64,000 nucleotides of DNA from an uncultured Poribacteria bacterium (GTDB taxonomy: Bacteria; Poribacteria; WGA-4E; WGA-3G): assembly GCA_951813545.1 (NCBI GenBank), contig OX638352.1:4480835-4544834 (forward strand), written 5' to 3'. Each line of letters starts with the position of its first letter. The stretch's first letter is position 1. The notes under the pieces are model-generated. The model ran no database searches and had not been told where the DNA came from. It was given only the letters and a program-made list of their open reading frames with translations. Positions 18,409-26,854 of the stretch are shown in pieces. The translations under genes and the position numbers were made by a program.

Positions 18409-19530
18409 CTACTCAAATGCGAAATGTGCAACGACCCCTGCGTGGTCGGAGGGCCACAACCCAGAGGGTAATCTTTCTGAAGGTGTATCCCCTACGGTAT
18501 GTGTCAAAACAGAAACGGGAAGTTCCAGGTTTCGGACAAAGATCTGGTCAATCCGTACAGAGAGATCACTCATCTCGTTTAGGATGTCATCGTCTTGACA
18601 ACAGGTATTGCCAGTTCCCTCGGAGTCCATCTGCCAAACGTCAACATACCCCGCCGATAGCAAAATTTGATAAGCAGTGCCGTTAGGGGCTCTTGTATTG
18701 AAATCCCCCAACACGATAATTGGTAAAGCCTCCGCGCTAAGAACATCCACGAGTTCCTGCATTTGCGCAACCCGATTTTCTTCTGCAAATGCCTCCAAGT
18801 GTGTGTTCACAAAGCGATAAGTGACACCAGCAACAGTAGCATCTACGGCAGTATAACCCCTCTGAATTTCAAGCGCGAGCGTCTCAATTGTAAGTATATT
18901 TGTGAAGTTTGCGGTCATGGAACGTGACACGGCAACATCGCTACGAGCCAACAGGACATCATAATCGGTTAAGCGGACATCATTAATACCGGTATCTGTT
19001 AACATCGGCATCTCAATATCCAGATTTTCGACTTGGGCAGCAACTTGATAACTTAAACCTTCCGCTTGTAGCGCGTCCATCAAAATTTGGAGATAATCTA
19101 AGACGACCTCTTCAGCATCAGGCGTTCTTTCTGTAATTGAATTGCCTGGGCTTTGTGTGCGGATGAGTGAAATTTCTTGTAAACCGATGACATGTGGCTG
19201 ATATGTCTTTATAGATTTGGTAATTGCCGTAGCGCGTCCCGGAAAATCAGAGGCAATTACGTTGTTGTACATATTAGCGACTTCTTGGGGTACCTGTAGT
19301 AGATTCTCTACCGACAGAAGTGGTTCTGCACTGCTGCCAACGTAAACATTGTAAGTCATTACTGTCAGAGGTTCTACGTCTGGAATGCTGGTCTCCGGTA
19401 CCATTGGGGATTTTATCTTTTCACAACCTGAGAGGCTCAATAGGATCCCGAATAGCAGGAGCATAATTTTGATGGAACTGACGGATTTTGAAAACTTGCT
19501 GTAAAAATTCAATTTTTTTAACGTATTCAT
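18409..19530 (-). CDS. Endonuclease/exonuclease/phosphatase-fold lipoprotein
   Basis: This is an exported lipoprotein of the DNase I/sphingomyelinase-like EEP superfamily, probably a phosphodiesterase or phosphatase acting outside the cytoplasm. A signal peptide with lipobox LSLSGC precedes the EEP motifs. These are TVMTYNVYVG (Asn ligand), HVIGLQEISLI (catalytic Glu), NTHLEAF, IIVLGDFNTRAPN (Asp/Asn pair) and the terminal SDHAGVVAHF. All key residues are present. I use the Met two residues after the longest possible start, which begins MNTLKKLN. The substrate cannot be told from sequence. Confidence 0.85.
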   Translation of the reverse strand: MNTLKKLNFYSKFSKSVSSIKIMLLLFGILLSLSGCEKIKSPMVPETSIPDVEPLTVMTYNVYVGSSAEPLLSVENLLQVPQEVANMYNNVIASDFPGRATAITKSIKTYQPHVIGLQEISLIRTQSPGNSITERTPDAEEVVLDYLQILMDALQAEGLSYQVAAQVENLDIEMPMLTDTGINDVRLTDYDVLLARSDVAVSRSMTANFTNILTIETLALEIQRGYTAVDATVAGVTYRFVNTHLEAFAEENRVAQMQELVDVLSAEALPIIVLGDFNTRAPNGTAYQILLSAGYVDVWQMDSEGTGNTCCQDDDILNEMSDLSVRIDQIFVRNLELPVSVLTHTVGDTPSERLPSGLWPSDHAGVVAHFAFE

Positions 19531-19706
19531 CTCCAACGCTTCAATTTTTAAATCGAGGCTACCTTCCTGTCCAAGCGATTTTTAAATCGCTACCTGTATT
19601 AATTCATTACTACATGTTTTATGAAGAAAATCATGTGAAAAAGAGAATAGCATAAATCTGCATACACGTCAAACGAAATTCGATTGTCACCTTCTTTTAC
19701 TTTCGC

Positions 19707-19735
19707 TTGACATTTACCTACCTTTCTACTATACT
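19707..19735 (+). promoter_or_regulatory. Consensus sigma-70 promoter
   Basis: TTGACA (19707-19712) and TATACT (19730-19735) are separated by 17 bp, close to perfect. Transcription would start near 19742, so the ATG at 19707 cannot be the start of the downstream lipoprotein. Confidence 0.85.
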
Positions 19736-19775
19736 TAAGGCAGTTTCTAAAAGATTCATGGAGGTATATATCGTA

Positions 19776-20219
19776 GTGAAATTCTACTATCAATTCAGTT
19801 CGTGTTATTATTGGAAGTTGGTGTTTTCAGGTATCCTAATAATGGCAGTATTTCTCATCGGATGCAGCCAAAAGACCGGTGCGCCGGAAACCTCTCAAAT
19901 GACATCGCTCACTGGGACAATTGTTGAAATCGACGATCACGGTAATGCTGTGACCGATCTGGAAATTGCTCCGTTTACCGAACGCGGTTGGAAGCTTGGT
20001 GACACGCTTGAAGCAACGTTTGCAACAGGACAGAAAATCGAAATAAAATTCGTTGAAAACTATGGGGATGTCCCTGTCGGAGACTACTTGGGAAGGTTTT
20101 CGACCTCTACCAAACAATTTAAGATTGCGATTAATATGGGAAACATCGCTGAAGCCTTGAAGTTGGAAAACCCAAGTAAAGTGGTGCTGCAGAAAGTAGA
20201 ATCGTCTTCGACAGATTGA
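19776..20219 (+). CDS. Lipoprotein with SAM-hydroxide-adenosyltransferase C-terminal-like domain
   Basis: This is a small exported lipoprotein of about 147 residues. I prefer the GTG at 19776 because GGAGG lies at 19760-19764, 11 bases upstream, and the start sits behind a strong promoter. An ATG at 19758 is possible. The signal ends at lipobox FLIGC. The mature part matches the pattern of the C-terminal beta-barrel domain of SAM hydroxide adenosyltransferases (DUF62): GTIVEIDDHGNAVTDL, YGDVPVGDYLGRF and IAINMGNIAEALKL. The N-terminal catalytic domain is absent, so enzyme activity is not expected. Finding this domain on a membrane-anchored protein is unusual. A ligand-binding role is a guess. 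Confidence 0.65.
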   Translation: MKFYYQFSSCYYWKLVFSGILIMAVFLIGCSQKTGAPETSQMTSLTGTIVEIDDHGNAVTDLEIAPFTERGWKLGDTLEATFATGQKIEIKFVENYGDVPVGDYLGRFSTSTKQFKIAINMGNIAEALKLENPSKVVLQKVESSSTD

Positions 20220-20314
20220 GCGGATCTGCTACAGTGGATAGGCTTTTTCTACTGTCTAGATGCAGACTTGCTTGCTAACAGACGAATAGCTAGTGCGAGG
20301 ATAAATATAGAAAA

Positions 20315-21889
20315 ATGCTCCTGACCCTTAAACAGGCAAGCCAATGGGCTTCGGAACATCTTAATAAAAACGTCACACCCGCAAATATCACCTATTTAAT
20401 CCAGTATGGGAGGATTGAAACCGTTGTTGAGAACGGGTCAACGTTAATTCCCATGCAAAGTCTTGCGGATTACTACAACCTGAATCGTCGAGAGACACGG
20501 TGGAAAGATGAACTCGGTGATGATTTAAATTGGATGCTGTCTTTTGAAGGCGTGAAAGAGGCGGAAACAACAAAACATGTCCATCGGTTACATCCATATA
20601 AAGGCAAATTTATCCCACAACTGGTAGCCTATTTTTTAGATTTGCATACTGACAACTTTAAGCAGGATGTCTATTTTCAACCCGGTGATATTGTCCTTGA
20701 CCCTTTTTGTGGAAGTGGAACTGCTTTAGTCCAAGCAAACGAACTCGGGATACACGCAATCGGCATTGATGTTTCGGCTTTTAATGCTTTCATTGGCAAT
20801 GCCAAGGTGGCGACATATAACTTGACTCGTTTGTATGAGGAGAGCCGGAAGATTACGGCAGCTCTCAAAAATTTCGTTGCTACATCTGGGATAGTCGAAT
20901 TTGAATCTAAACTCGCGGAAACGCTTGTAAGTTTCAATAATCAATATTTCCCAGTGTCTTTCAAACGCCAAGTGAGGTCAGGTGAGATCGACCAGAAGCA
21001 GTACGGATGTGAGAAGGAAGCTGCTTTCTTAGAGACCTATCGCGAACTCGTAGCAGAGCACCAAATTGATGTGCAGATGCCGGTTGACTCAGCTCGTTTT
21101 ATAAAGCGTTGGTATCTTCCAGGAGTCAGAGCCGAGATTGATTTTGTTCACAATTTAATTGGCGAAGTAGAAGATCTTTTAATACAAAATGCGCTGCTGT
21201 TAATATTAAGTCGGACTATCCGTTCTTGCAGAGCTACAACGCACGCTGACCTAGGCACATTGCGAAAACCGGTAACGACAACCTATTATTGCCGGAAGCA
21301 TGGCAAAATTTGCAAGCCTCTCTTTTCAATCCTCAGTTGGTGGGAACGATATTGTAAGGATAGCATAGGACGATGGGCTGAGTTCACCAAGTTAAAAACG
21401 AACACTTTTCAGCACTGTTTGACCGGTGATTCGCGGACAACTGACATCTTTACAGCACTGAAACAGACAAATCCGCAGTTCGTAGAGTTTGCCCGAGAAC
21501 AGCGTATTAAAGGTATCTTCACAAGTCCACCGTATGTTGGACTCATCAACTACCACGAGCAACACGCCTACGCCTACGATCTCTTTGGCTTCAAAAGACT
21601 GGATGAATTAGAGATTGGTCCCTTGTTTAAAGGTAAAGGGCGAGAGGCGAGGGAGTCTTACGTTCAAGGTGTGGCCGGGGTTTTCAAGAACTGTAAGAGA
21701 TTTTTGGCTGACGATTACGACGTCTTTGTTGTTGCAAACGACAAATTTAATATGTACCCGACTATAGCTGAAATAGCGGGGATGCACATCGTTAATCAAC
21801 ACAAGCGACCTGTCTTGAATCGGACGGAAAAGAATCGGGAATCCGCGTATTCCGAGACAATATTCCACATGAAAGAAAAAGAGAAGTGA
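20315..21889 (+). CDS. Type II DNA methyltransferase (N6-A or N4-C, TSPPY type)
   Basis: This 524-residue modification methylase partners the nuclease gene that follows 3 bp later. An N-terminal helix-turn-helix-like segment at residues 1-60 precedes the methylase. The SAM-binding motif I is DPFCGSGTALVQANELG near residue 129, followed by IGIDVSAFNAF. The catalytic motif IV is TSPPYVGLINYHEQH near residue 405. Motif I precedes motif IV with a target-recognition region of ~250 residues between them. The TSPPY tetrad marks amino-methylation (N6-adenine or N4-cytosine), not C5. If the nuclease is a true TdeIII relative the site would be GGNCC, making N4-cytosine more likely. Confidence 0.88.
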   Translation: MLLTLKQASQWASEHLNKNVTPANITYLIQYGRIETVVENGSTLIPMQSLADYYNLNRRETRWKDELGDDLNWMLSFEGVKEAETTKHVHRLHPYKGKFIPQLVAYFLDLHTDNFKQDVYFQPGDIVLDPFCGSGTALVQANELGIHAIGIDVSAFNAFIGNAKVATYNLTRLYEESRKITAALKNFVATSGIVEFESKLAETLVSFNNQYFPVSFKRQVRSGEIDQKQYGCEKEAAFLETYRELVAEHQIDVQMPVDSARFIKRWYLPGVRAEIDFVHNLIGEVEDLLIQNALLLILSRTIRSCRATTHADLGTLRKPVTTTYYCRKHGKICKPLFSILSWWERYCKDSIGRWAEFTKLKTNTFQHCLTGDSRTTDIFTALKQTNPQFVEFAREQRIKGIFTSPPYVGLINYHEQHAYAYDLFGFKRLDELEIGPLFKGKGREARESYVQGVAGVFKNCKRFLADDYDVFVVANDKFNMYPTIAEIAGMHIVNQHKRPVLNRTEKNRESAYSETIFHMKEKEK

Positions 21890-21892
21890 CAC

Positions 21893-22663
21893 ATGTCTTT
21901 AGAACGACAGTTGATGATAAAAGAGAAAATTAAGGATTGTATGCGCGCTAAATTCCAGTCCTATAGTCCTGAGACGCGTTATATGCCGTTTCACTACCGT
22001 TTGCTTGGTAAAGATAGGATGGCTTTATATTCCTTTATTCAGTCTTTGAATACAACATTTGGGATATCAATTTATGAGCCAATAGCTATTACGTTAGCGC
22101 GTGAAAGGTTTAAGGTCGTAGAAACCCAAGTCAAACCCTTTAACGAAATCAGTTCTGAGGCACATCAGCGAATTCAGATAATAATGAATGAACTGATGGC
22201 GGCTAATAGAGAACCCAATAAGTTTGCCGAAATCGAAGAAATTAGAGAAGTCTGCCGAAACGGAATCTTAAACCAAGTAAAACTGACTCAGGTAGATGTC
22301 TGGTTAGAAAATCGTGAAGGCGAGTTGTTTTTATTTGATCTAAAAACTGTGAAACCTAACAAAGGTAATTTTGAGAAATTCAAGCAAACTCTATTAGAAT
22401 GGAGTGCTGCTGAATTAGCACGCGATCCAGATGCTGTTGTAAATGCGATGATTGGTATCCCTTACAATCCTTATGAACCGGAACCGTATAAGCGATGGAC
22501 GCTGAAAGGTATGTTGGATCTGGATCATCAGGTTTTGGTCGCAAAAGAACTCTGGGATTTTATCGGTGGCGAAGGAACTTACACAGATCTGTTGGATGCC
22601 TTTGAAATGGCAGGTATTGAGTTAAGGGATGAAATTGATAGTTATTTCGAGAAATTCAAATAA
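21893..22663 (+). CDS. TdeIII-family type II restriction endonuclease
   Basis: This 256-residue protein directly follows the methylase. The pattern (MSLERQLMIKEKIKDCMRAK at the start, a VDVWLENREGELFLFDLKTVKPN centre, FEKFKQTLLEW after it) matches my memory of the TdeIII/MjaII-type nucleases. The PD-(D/E)xK-like catalytic set would be the Asp of VDVWL, then D-x-K in FDLKT near residues 135-150. Known members cut GGNCC, and specificity here is inferred only. The reading frame is intact, so the system may be active. Tight methylase-nuclease coupling is typical of type II systems. Confidence 0.78.
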   Translation: MSLERQLMIKEKIKDCMRAKFQSYSPETRYMPFHYRLLGKDRMALYSFIQSLNTTFGISIYEPIAITLARERFKVVETQVKPFNEISSEAHQRIQIIMNELMAANREPNKFAEIEEIREVCRNGILNQVKLTQVDVWLENREGELFLFDLKTVKPNKGNFEKFKQTLLEWSAAELARDPDAVVNAMIGIPYNPYEPEPYKRWTLKGMLDLDHQVLVAKELWDFIGGEGTYTDLLDAFEMAGIELRDEIDSYFEKFK

Positions 22664-22706
22664 TATTTTCGATCTCTAATTCAGGTTCGTTGGTGTCATA
22701 TCACTT

Positions 22707-23735
22707 ATGAAAGTCGATAATGTTTTTGATAAAACGGAATTACTGCAACACCTCAGCACGGCTTATGGTTTACCTTTGCAATCCATAACTTTTTTCCCCG
22801 AAGGCGAGGACAGTTATGGCTACATAACCGGGTCTGAAACCGGCGAAAAGTATTTTGTCAAAGCCTCCACTTCTGTACCAGATACCTGCCTGCAAGTTGC
22901 ATCACTTCTACGGCACCAATGCAACATACCTGGCGTTGTTGCCCCTTTGGAAACGCGGGACGGCATGCTGAGCATTCCGTGGCAAGATTTTCGTGTCTCG
23001 TTGTTTCCGTTTATTGAGGGAAAAAGCCGCTGGGATTTGTGGAAAGTCGGAAAAGACTTCACCGATATAGAACTATCGCAGACCGGAGCATTACTTGCGA
23101 CGATTCACGAATGTTCAGATACAATTGCATCTGATGGCCTTACGGTAGCAAAGTATGACCTACCTTTGCGAAGTGAACTTCACACAGTCCTTGAAACGTC
23201 CGTGAGAAAGATACCGTCTCAGAATCAATACCAGAAACAACTACTTGAGGCGATTAATCAACACAGACCAGAGATCCTACAAACGTTAGATAGGTACGAT
23301 GACCTCGGGCGTTCGGCATCGGCACTGCAAACGCCGTTTGTGGTTACACACGGCGACCCAACTCCGGGTAATCTCATCTTCGATACTGAAAACCAACTCC
23401 ACTTGATTGATTGGGATGGGGTCTGTTTAGGTCCACCTGAAAAAGATTTAGTCTCTTTTACAGGCGAGCGATTTGAGGCGGTTTTGGAACGGTATTTCAC
23501 GGAGAGACAGGGCAATATCTCACTGCACGCAAAGATTTTCGGTTTCTATATCTACGAATGGACGCTTAATGAAATTCGGGATTACGGCACCAAAATCCTC
23601 TTTAAGAACGACGACGCGAAGCAGAACGAATACGACTGGGAAAGCCTGCAAGACTACCTTCCACCCAACATGGAGTTGATGGAAGATGGAATCGCGGCTG
23701 TCCGAAGCACACTAACACAGTATCACAATTTTTAG
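22707..23735 (+). CDS. Aminoglycoside-phosphotransferase-like small-molecule kinase
   Basis: This 342-residue protein has the APH/choline-kinase fold. A glycine-poor N-lobe (GEDSYGYITGSETGEKYFVKA with the ATP-binding Lys) is followed by the catalytic loop THGDPTPGNLIF near 213-224 and the metal-binding LIDWDGVCLGPPEKDL. It resembles spectinomycin- or homoserine-kinase-like APH proteins, but such genes in environmental genomes often phosphorylate metabolites rather than antibiotics. It lies 44 bp after the nuclease gene, so it could be co-transcribed by chance. The substrate is unknown. Confidence 0.8.
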   Translation: MKVDNVFDKTELLQHLSTAYGLPLQSITFFPEGEDSYGYITGSETGEKYFVKASTSVPDTCLQVASLLRHQCNIPGVVAPLETRDGMLSIPWQDFRVSLFPFIEGKSRWDLWKVGKDFTDIELSQTGALLATIHECSDTIASDGLTVAKYDLPLRSELHTVLETSVRKIPSQNQYQKQLLEAINQHRPEILQTLDRYDDLGRSASALQTPFVVTHGDPTPGNLIFDTENQLHLIDWDGVCLGPPEKDLVSFTGERFEAVLERYFTERQGNISLHAKIFGFYIYEWTLNEIRDYGTKILFKNDDAKQNEYDWESLQDYLPPNMELMEDGIAAVRSTLTQYHNF

Positions 23736-23813
23736 TGTATCTGATGTTTTAAAATGAGCAGGGCAGAGGCATGAAAATCGTCTCTTGTCCAACAGGCAAT
23801 ATGGAGGTTTGCA

Positions 23814-24542
23814 ATGTCTCAAATCAAATCCGTGCTACTTTGGGAGAACCAGCGGCGATATTTCCGGGAGGCGATTGATGCTGGAACACTCAAGGGAGCG
23901 ATTATCCCAACAGGTAGTACAGAGCAGCACAACGAACATTTGGCGATGTATCATGATACGCAAAGCGCGGTATATGTCTCCAAATTGGCGGCTGAAAAGT
24001 TGTTTCCACAAGTTATTGTGACAACACCTTTGGCGATTGGTGTATCGGAACACTGGATGGACCATAAGGGGACTCTCACGCTTCGCGCGGAGGTCTTCGG
24101 TGAGGTGCTTTATGATGTCGCTGATAGCATGCGTCGGCACGGGATTGACAATATCCTGATTGTGAATGGGCATGCGGGCAATGCCGGTCCAGTACATCAA
24201 CGATTAGATGGCTACCGAGAGAAACTCGGTATCAACATCGCATTTCACTCTTATTGGGAAGCATACACGGAGGAGTTAGTCAAGGAGCAGATGGAATCCG
24301 GCGTTTGTCCTGGACATGCCGCGGAGTTTGAGACAGCATTTGCCCTCGCTGCTTTCGCAGAAAACGTGGATTGGAATGGGGTGGATTACGACAGCGCGAA
24401 ACTCACCATCTCCGATGCCGGACAGGCGAAATCTGACCGAGAATATCATCATCAAGCGAAGTTAGCAACAGCCGAAAAAGGGCAAGCAATGATCAATGTC
24501 GCTGTAGACTGGGTCGCAGAAAAGATGCGGGCAATGCTTTAA
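23814..24542 (+). CDS. Creatininase-family amidohydrolase
   Basis: This 242-residue metal-dependent hydrolase is related to creatinine amidohydrolase and the MftE/ArfB group. Family features are PTGSTEQHNEHLAMYHDT (metal Glu/His/Asp set), PLAIGVSEHWMDHKGT, the VNGHAGNAG turn, and PGHAAEFETAFALA near the C-terminus. GGAGG lies about 8 bases before the ATG. The metal ligands look intact. The substrate cannot be inferred, since relatives act on creatinine, cyclic amides or pterin intermediates. It is followed by an interspersed repeat and a convergent aldolase gene. Confidence 0.87.
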   Translation: MSQIKSVLLWENQRRYFREAIDAGTLKGAIIPTGSTEQHNEHLAMYHDTQSAVYVSKLAAEKLFPQVIVTTPLAIGVSEHWMDHKGTLTLRAEVFGEVLYDVADSMRRHGIDNILIVNGHAGNAGPVHQRLDGYREKLGINIAFHSYWEAYTEELVKEQMESGVCPGHAAEFETAFALAAFAENVDWNGVDYDSAKLTISDAGQAKSDREYHHQAKLATAEKGQAMINVAVDWVAEKMRAML

Positions 24543-24635
24543 CAGTTATCGGTTATCAGTGGTCAGTTAAGAGGGGCGTTTGTTGAACCAAATCCTTCTT
24601 TAACTGACTACCGATAACTAACGACTGACAACTAT
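24543..24635. repeat. Interspersed bipartite repeat, copy A
   Basis: About 93 bp between two convergent genes. The left half contains CAGTTATCGGTTATCAGT and the right half TTTAACTGACTACCGATAAC, which are partly complementary, with a short spacer. Related copies lie inside carA (29318), before RNase HIII (43086) and before the heptosyltransferase (45235). Confidence 0.75.
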
Positions 24636-24636
24636 T

Positions 24637-25425
24637 CTAATGTCCTTCGATCGCCTTCCGTAACCCATCGCCGTGTTCCCGCCACCAACTATAGAGAATG
24701 GAAATGTCGGTACCGATGCAGAAATGTCGAACCCCCATATCGAGGTAGTGTTTCGCATCATCAGCACTCCCAATTTCGGCACGCGGTGGCACACCCATTT
24801 TTATCGAGGTCTTAAACACTCTTTCCTGTGCCTCACGGATTTCCGAAGCACCGCGCTGACCTACCATACCGATACTCATCGAATAATCTGAACCACCCCA
24901 CTGAATCATGTCAACGCCTTCAACAGACAGGACCTCTTCAATGTTGTCAACGGTGCCTTTCTTCTCAATCATAATGACGACGACAACATCGCGGAGTGCT
25001 TGGACGTATTCTGGACCGCCCCCGTAGCCCATATAGGAAAACCGGCGAGTTGCCACGCCATAACTACCACCATCTTCAGGCGTATCCGCACGCGTGATCT
25101 TCACACATTCTTTCACGTCTTCGACGTTTTGGCAGTCAGCGTAGAGCACACTTTGGAAGCCAGAACCAATTGCACGTTGCGCGATGAAGCCACGTGGCTC
25201 TTGGTCAACTTTAATCATTGTGGAAATGTTGTGAAGTTCAGCCGCCCGACACAGGTTGTCCAGATCGTGTAGGTCGAATGGCCCGTATTCTCCCACAAAT
25301 TCGACGTAGTCATACATTCCTGTGTGTCCGATCGCCTCAACGATGGAGGGCCAAGTGGTATGGATATGCGTGCCAACGGTGGGTTTGTCAGCGTTGAGCA
25401 ACTCCCGAAAGGTATTTGTTCTCAT
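24637..25425 (-). CDS. HpcH/HpaI-type class II aldolase/citrate-lyase-like protein
   Basis: This 262-residue TIM-barrel aldolase probably makes or splits a pyruvate-derived keto-acid with a divalent metal. The family pattern is VGTHIHTTWPSIVEA at the start, MIKVDQEPRGFIAQRAIGSG with the catalytic region, MIEKKGTVDNIEEVL with the metal Glu, and QWGGSDYSMSIG with the metal Asp. The ATG at 25425 was chosen over a longer ORF because AGAGGAGA lies just upstream and MRTNTFREL matches usual starts. The substrate is unknown. Confidence 0.85.
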   Translation of the reverse strand: MRTNTFRELLNADKPTVGTHIHTTWPSIVEAIGHTGMYDYVEFVGEYGPFDLHDLDNLCRAAELHNISTMIKVDQEPRGFIAQRAIGSGFQSVLYADCQNVEDVKECVKITRADTPEDGGSYGVATRRFSYMGYGGGPEYVQALRDVVVVIMIEKKGTVDNIEEVLSVEGVDMIQWGGSDYSMSIGMVGQRGASEIREAQERVFKTSIKMGVPPRAEIGSADDAKHYLDMGVRHFCIGTDISILYSWWREHGDGLRKAIEGH

Positions 25426-25679
25426 CAGTTTCTCCTCTGTTTTTAAGTGTAGGACGTCCTTTTGAATATCGGCTCGCAAGCTGCGCCCTAAAGCAAGTCC
25501 ATATTAACATTAGCAGAGATCTGCACTTTTTTCAACAACTTTTGACAGCAAATTTTGGCTTACTAACTACGCTCAAAAACGCTTGCTTATCAACACTATT
25601 TCTGCTAAACTTATATTATCCACCGGATTTATTGATTTATCCCAATTCCCTCCTTTTGAGATGTAGACGGAGGTTCCTC

Positions 25680-26462
25680 ATGAGAAACTTGATTACATTA
25701 CCAACAAATTTCGCTGATTATTTGACGATTGAAAATGCAGACCTCCGTTTTGCGGAGGCAACTGAGGTTGCAGAGCGTGCCATCGGGGCAGGTGTAGAAA
25801 TCTATCCAAACATGGATCACGCCGCGATTTTCTGTGATCCACCTCATCTTGTCGCCGATGGTTTGAAACAACTCGGTTATGTCAATGGGTGGGATGCGCG
25901 GTGTTATCCGTCGCCTATTGATGGCTGTGATTATATCAATGTCTCTGCGCAATTATCTATGGATAGTACTGCGCGCGGTGAAGGATGGTTCGATTACGTC
26001 GCCGTTGTGCATCCTGTTGACAGAGCAGCACTACAACACATGCTCGGTCAAGGATACGGAAATCCGTTTATCCATCATCTGACGTGGGGGCTTGTGCCAC
26101 CGGAACGCACCACTACTGATGATTTTGAATATGCGAACAGCGTTGTGCCATTCATGGTGGAGAAACGAGAGGCTATTGGGGAAGCGATCGGTGATGCCCC
26201 GGGGACCCTAATTATAGCGTTGCCGGAAAATGTTCTTGCACACCCGGAATTTGAAGAGATTTTGCCGAGATGGCTTGGTGATCTTGACGAAGAGGACTAT
26301 CAAGTTGAATCAATGCAAGGGGGTGGTTTTCTGATCCAGTTCTTTGTGCTAACGGGTGGCAGGATTGAGGTGGCACTCCGTGTAGATACAACACAGACCT
26401 TCAATCCGAAAAGTGTCCACAAGATTTCCGAGGATGAAATCAGTGCCGTGCAGGGGAAATGA
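25680..26462 (+). CDS. Conserved-looking protein of unknown function
   Basis: I do not recognise this 260-residue protein. It starts at an ATG behind GGAGG. It has no signal peptide or membrane segment, contains several acidic and aromatic stretches (GWFDYVAVVHPVDRAAL, HHLTWGLVPPERTTTDDF), and has a mixed alpha/beta composition. His and Asp pairs (for example HAAIFCDPPH) could bind a metal, but that is a guess. It is divergent from the HpcH/HpaI aldolase gene, with about 250 bp between them, and precedes the pyrimidine operon on the same strand. Confidence 0.7.
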   Translation: MRNLITLPTNFADYLTIENADLRFAEATEVAERAIGAGVEIYPNMDHAAIFCDPPHLVADGLKQLGYVNGWDARCYPSPIDGCDYINVSAQLSMDSTARGEGWFDYVAVVHPVDRAALQHMLGQGYGNPFIHHLTWGLVPPERTTTDDFEYANSVVPFMVEKREAIGEAIGDAPGTLIIALPENVLAHPEFEEILPRWLGDLDEEDYQVESMQGGGFLIQFFVLTGGRIEVALRVDTTQTFNPKSVHKISEDEISAVQGK

Positions 26463-26632
26463 TCTTGTACAAAATAAGCAGAGGACTTGCGCGGTGTTGT
26501 TGCACAGAATGACAGACACATGAGTGCAGTGGCGATTCCATCTAGATATATAAACTTGCTGTTGTCTGCATCACTGTTGAAACATTCATAATCCGGCGGA
26601 TAAGATAGGCGTGGAGGAGAAAATAAAAAAAT

Positions 26633-26661
26633 TTGCAATTAACATATAAATATAGTATAAT
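26633..26661 (+). promoter_or_regulatory. Sigma-70 promoter of the pyrimidine operon
   Basis: TTGCAA (26633-26638) and a perfect TATAAT (26656-26661) are separated by 17 bp. A transcript starting near 26668 would have a leader of about 185 nt before pyrR, long enough for the attenuator described next. Confidence 0.75.
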
Positions 26662-26689
26662 ATAGAAAAATAAGGTGTTGATGTCAAGA

Positions 26690-26826
26690 AACCCTTTTTA
26701 ATCCAATCCAGAGAGGTTGAAAAAAGGATGCAAGATCAGAATTTGAATCGGACGCAAAATTTAGACTGTAAAATGGAATCGGTTGAATGATGCCTTTCTC
26801 GTCACACAGACGGGAGGGGCTTTTTT
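26690..26826 (+). promoter_or_regulatory. PyrR-dependent transcription attenuator (binding loop and terminator)
   Basis: The leader contains AATCCAGAGAGGTTG at about 26705-26719, matching the known PyrR RNA-binding loop (AGUCCAGAGAGGCU type). It sits between AACCCTTTTT and AAAAAAGGAT stem arms. Downstream, the arms GCCTTTCTCGTC (26792-26803) and GACGGGAGGGGC (26809-26820) form a 12-bp stem with wobble pairs, followed by six T: a terminator. By analogy with Bacillus, PyrR bound to UMP would favour termination when pyrimidines are plentiful. Confidence 0.88.
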
Positions 26827-26854
26827 GTTATTAAGAAACTTCATAGGACAAAAA

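Noticed and set aside
19707..19775. Longer start for the lipoprotein at the ATG in 19707
   Set aside because: This ATG overlaps the -35 box of the promoter. Transcription would start downstream of it.
26783..26854. Longer PyrR start at 26783
   Set aside because: It would translate through the attenuator hairpin and add 24 residues absent from the family.
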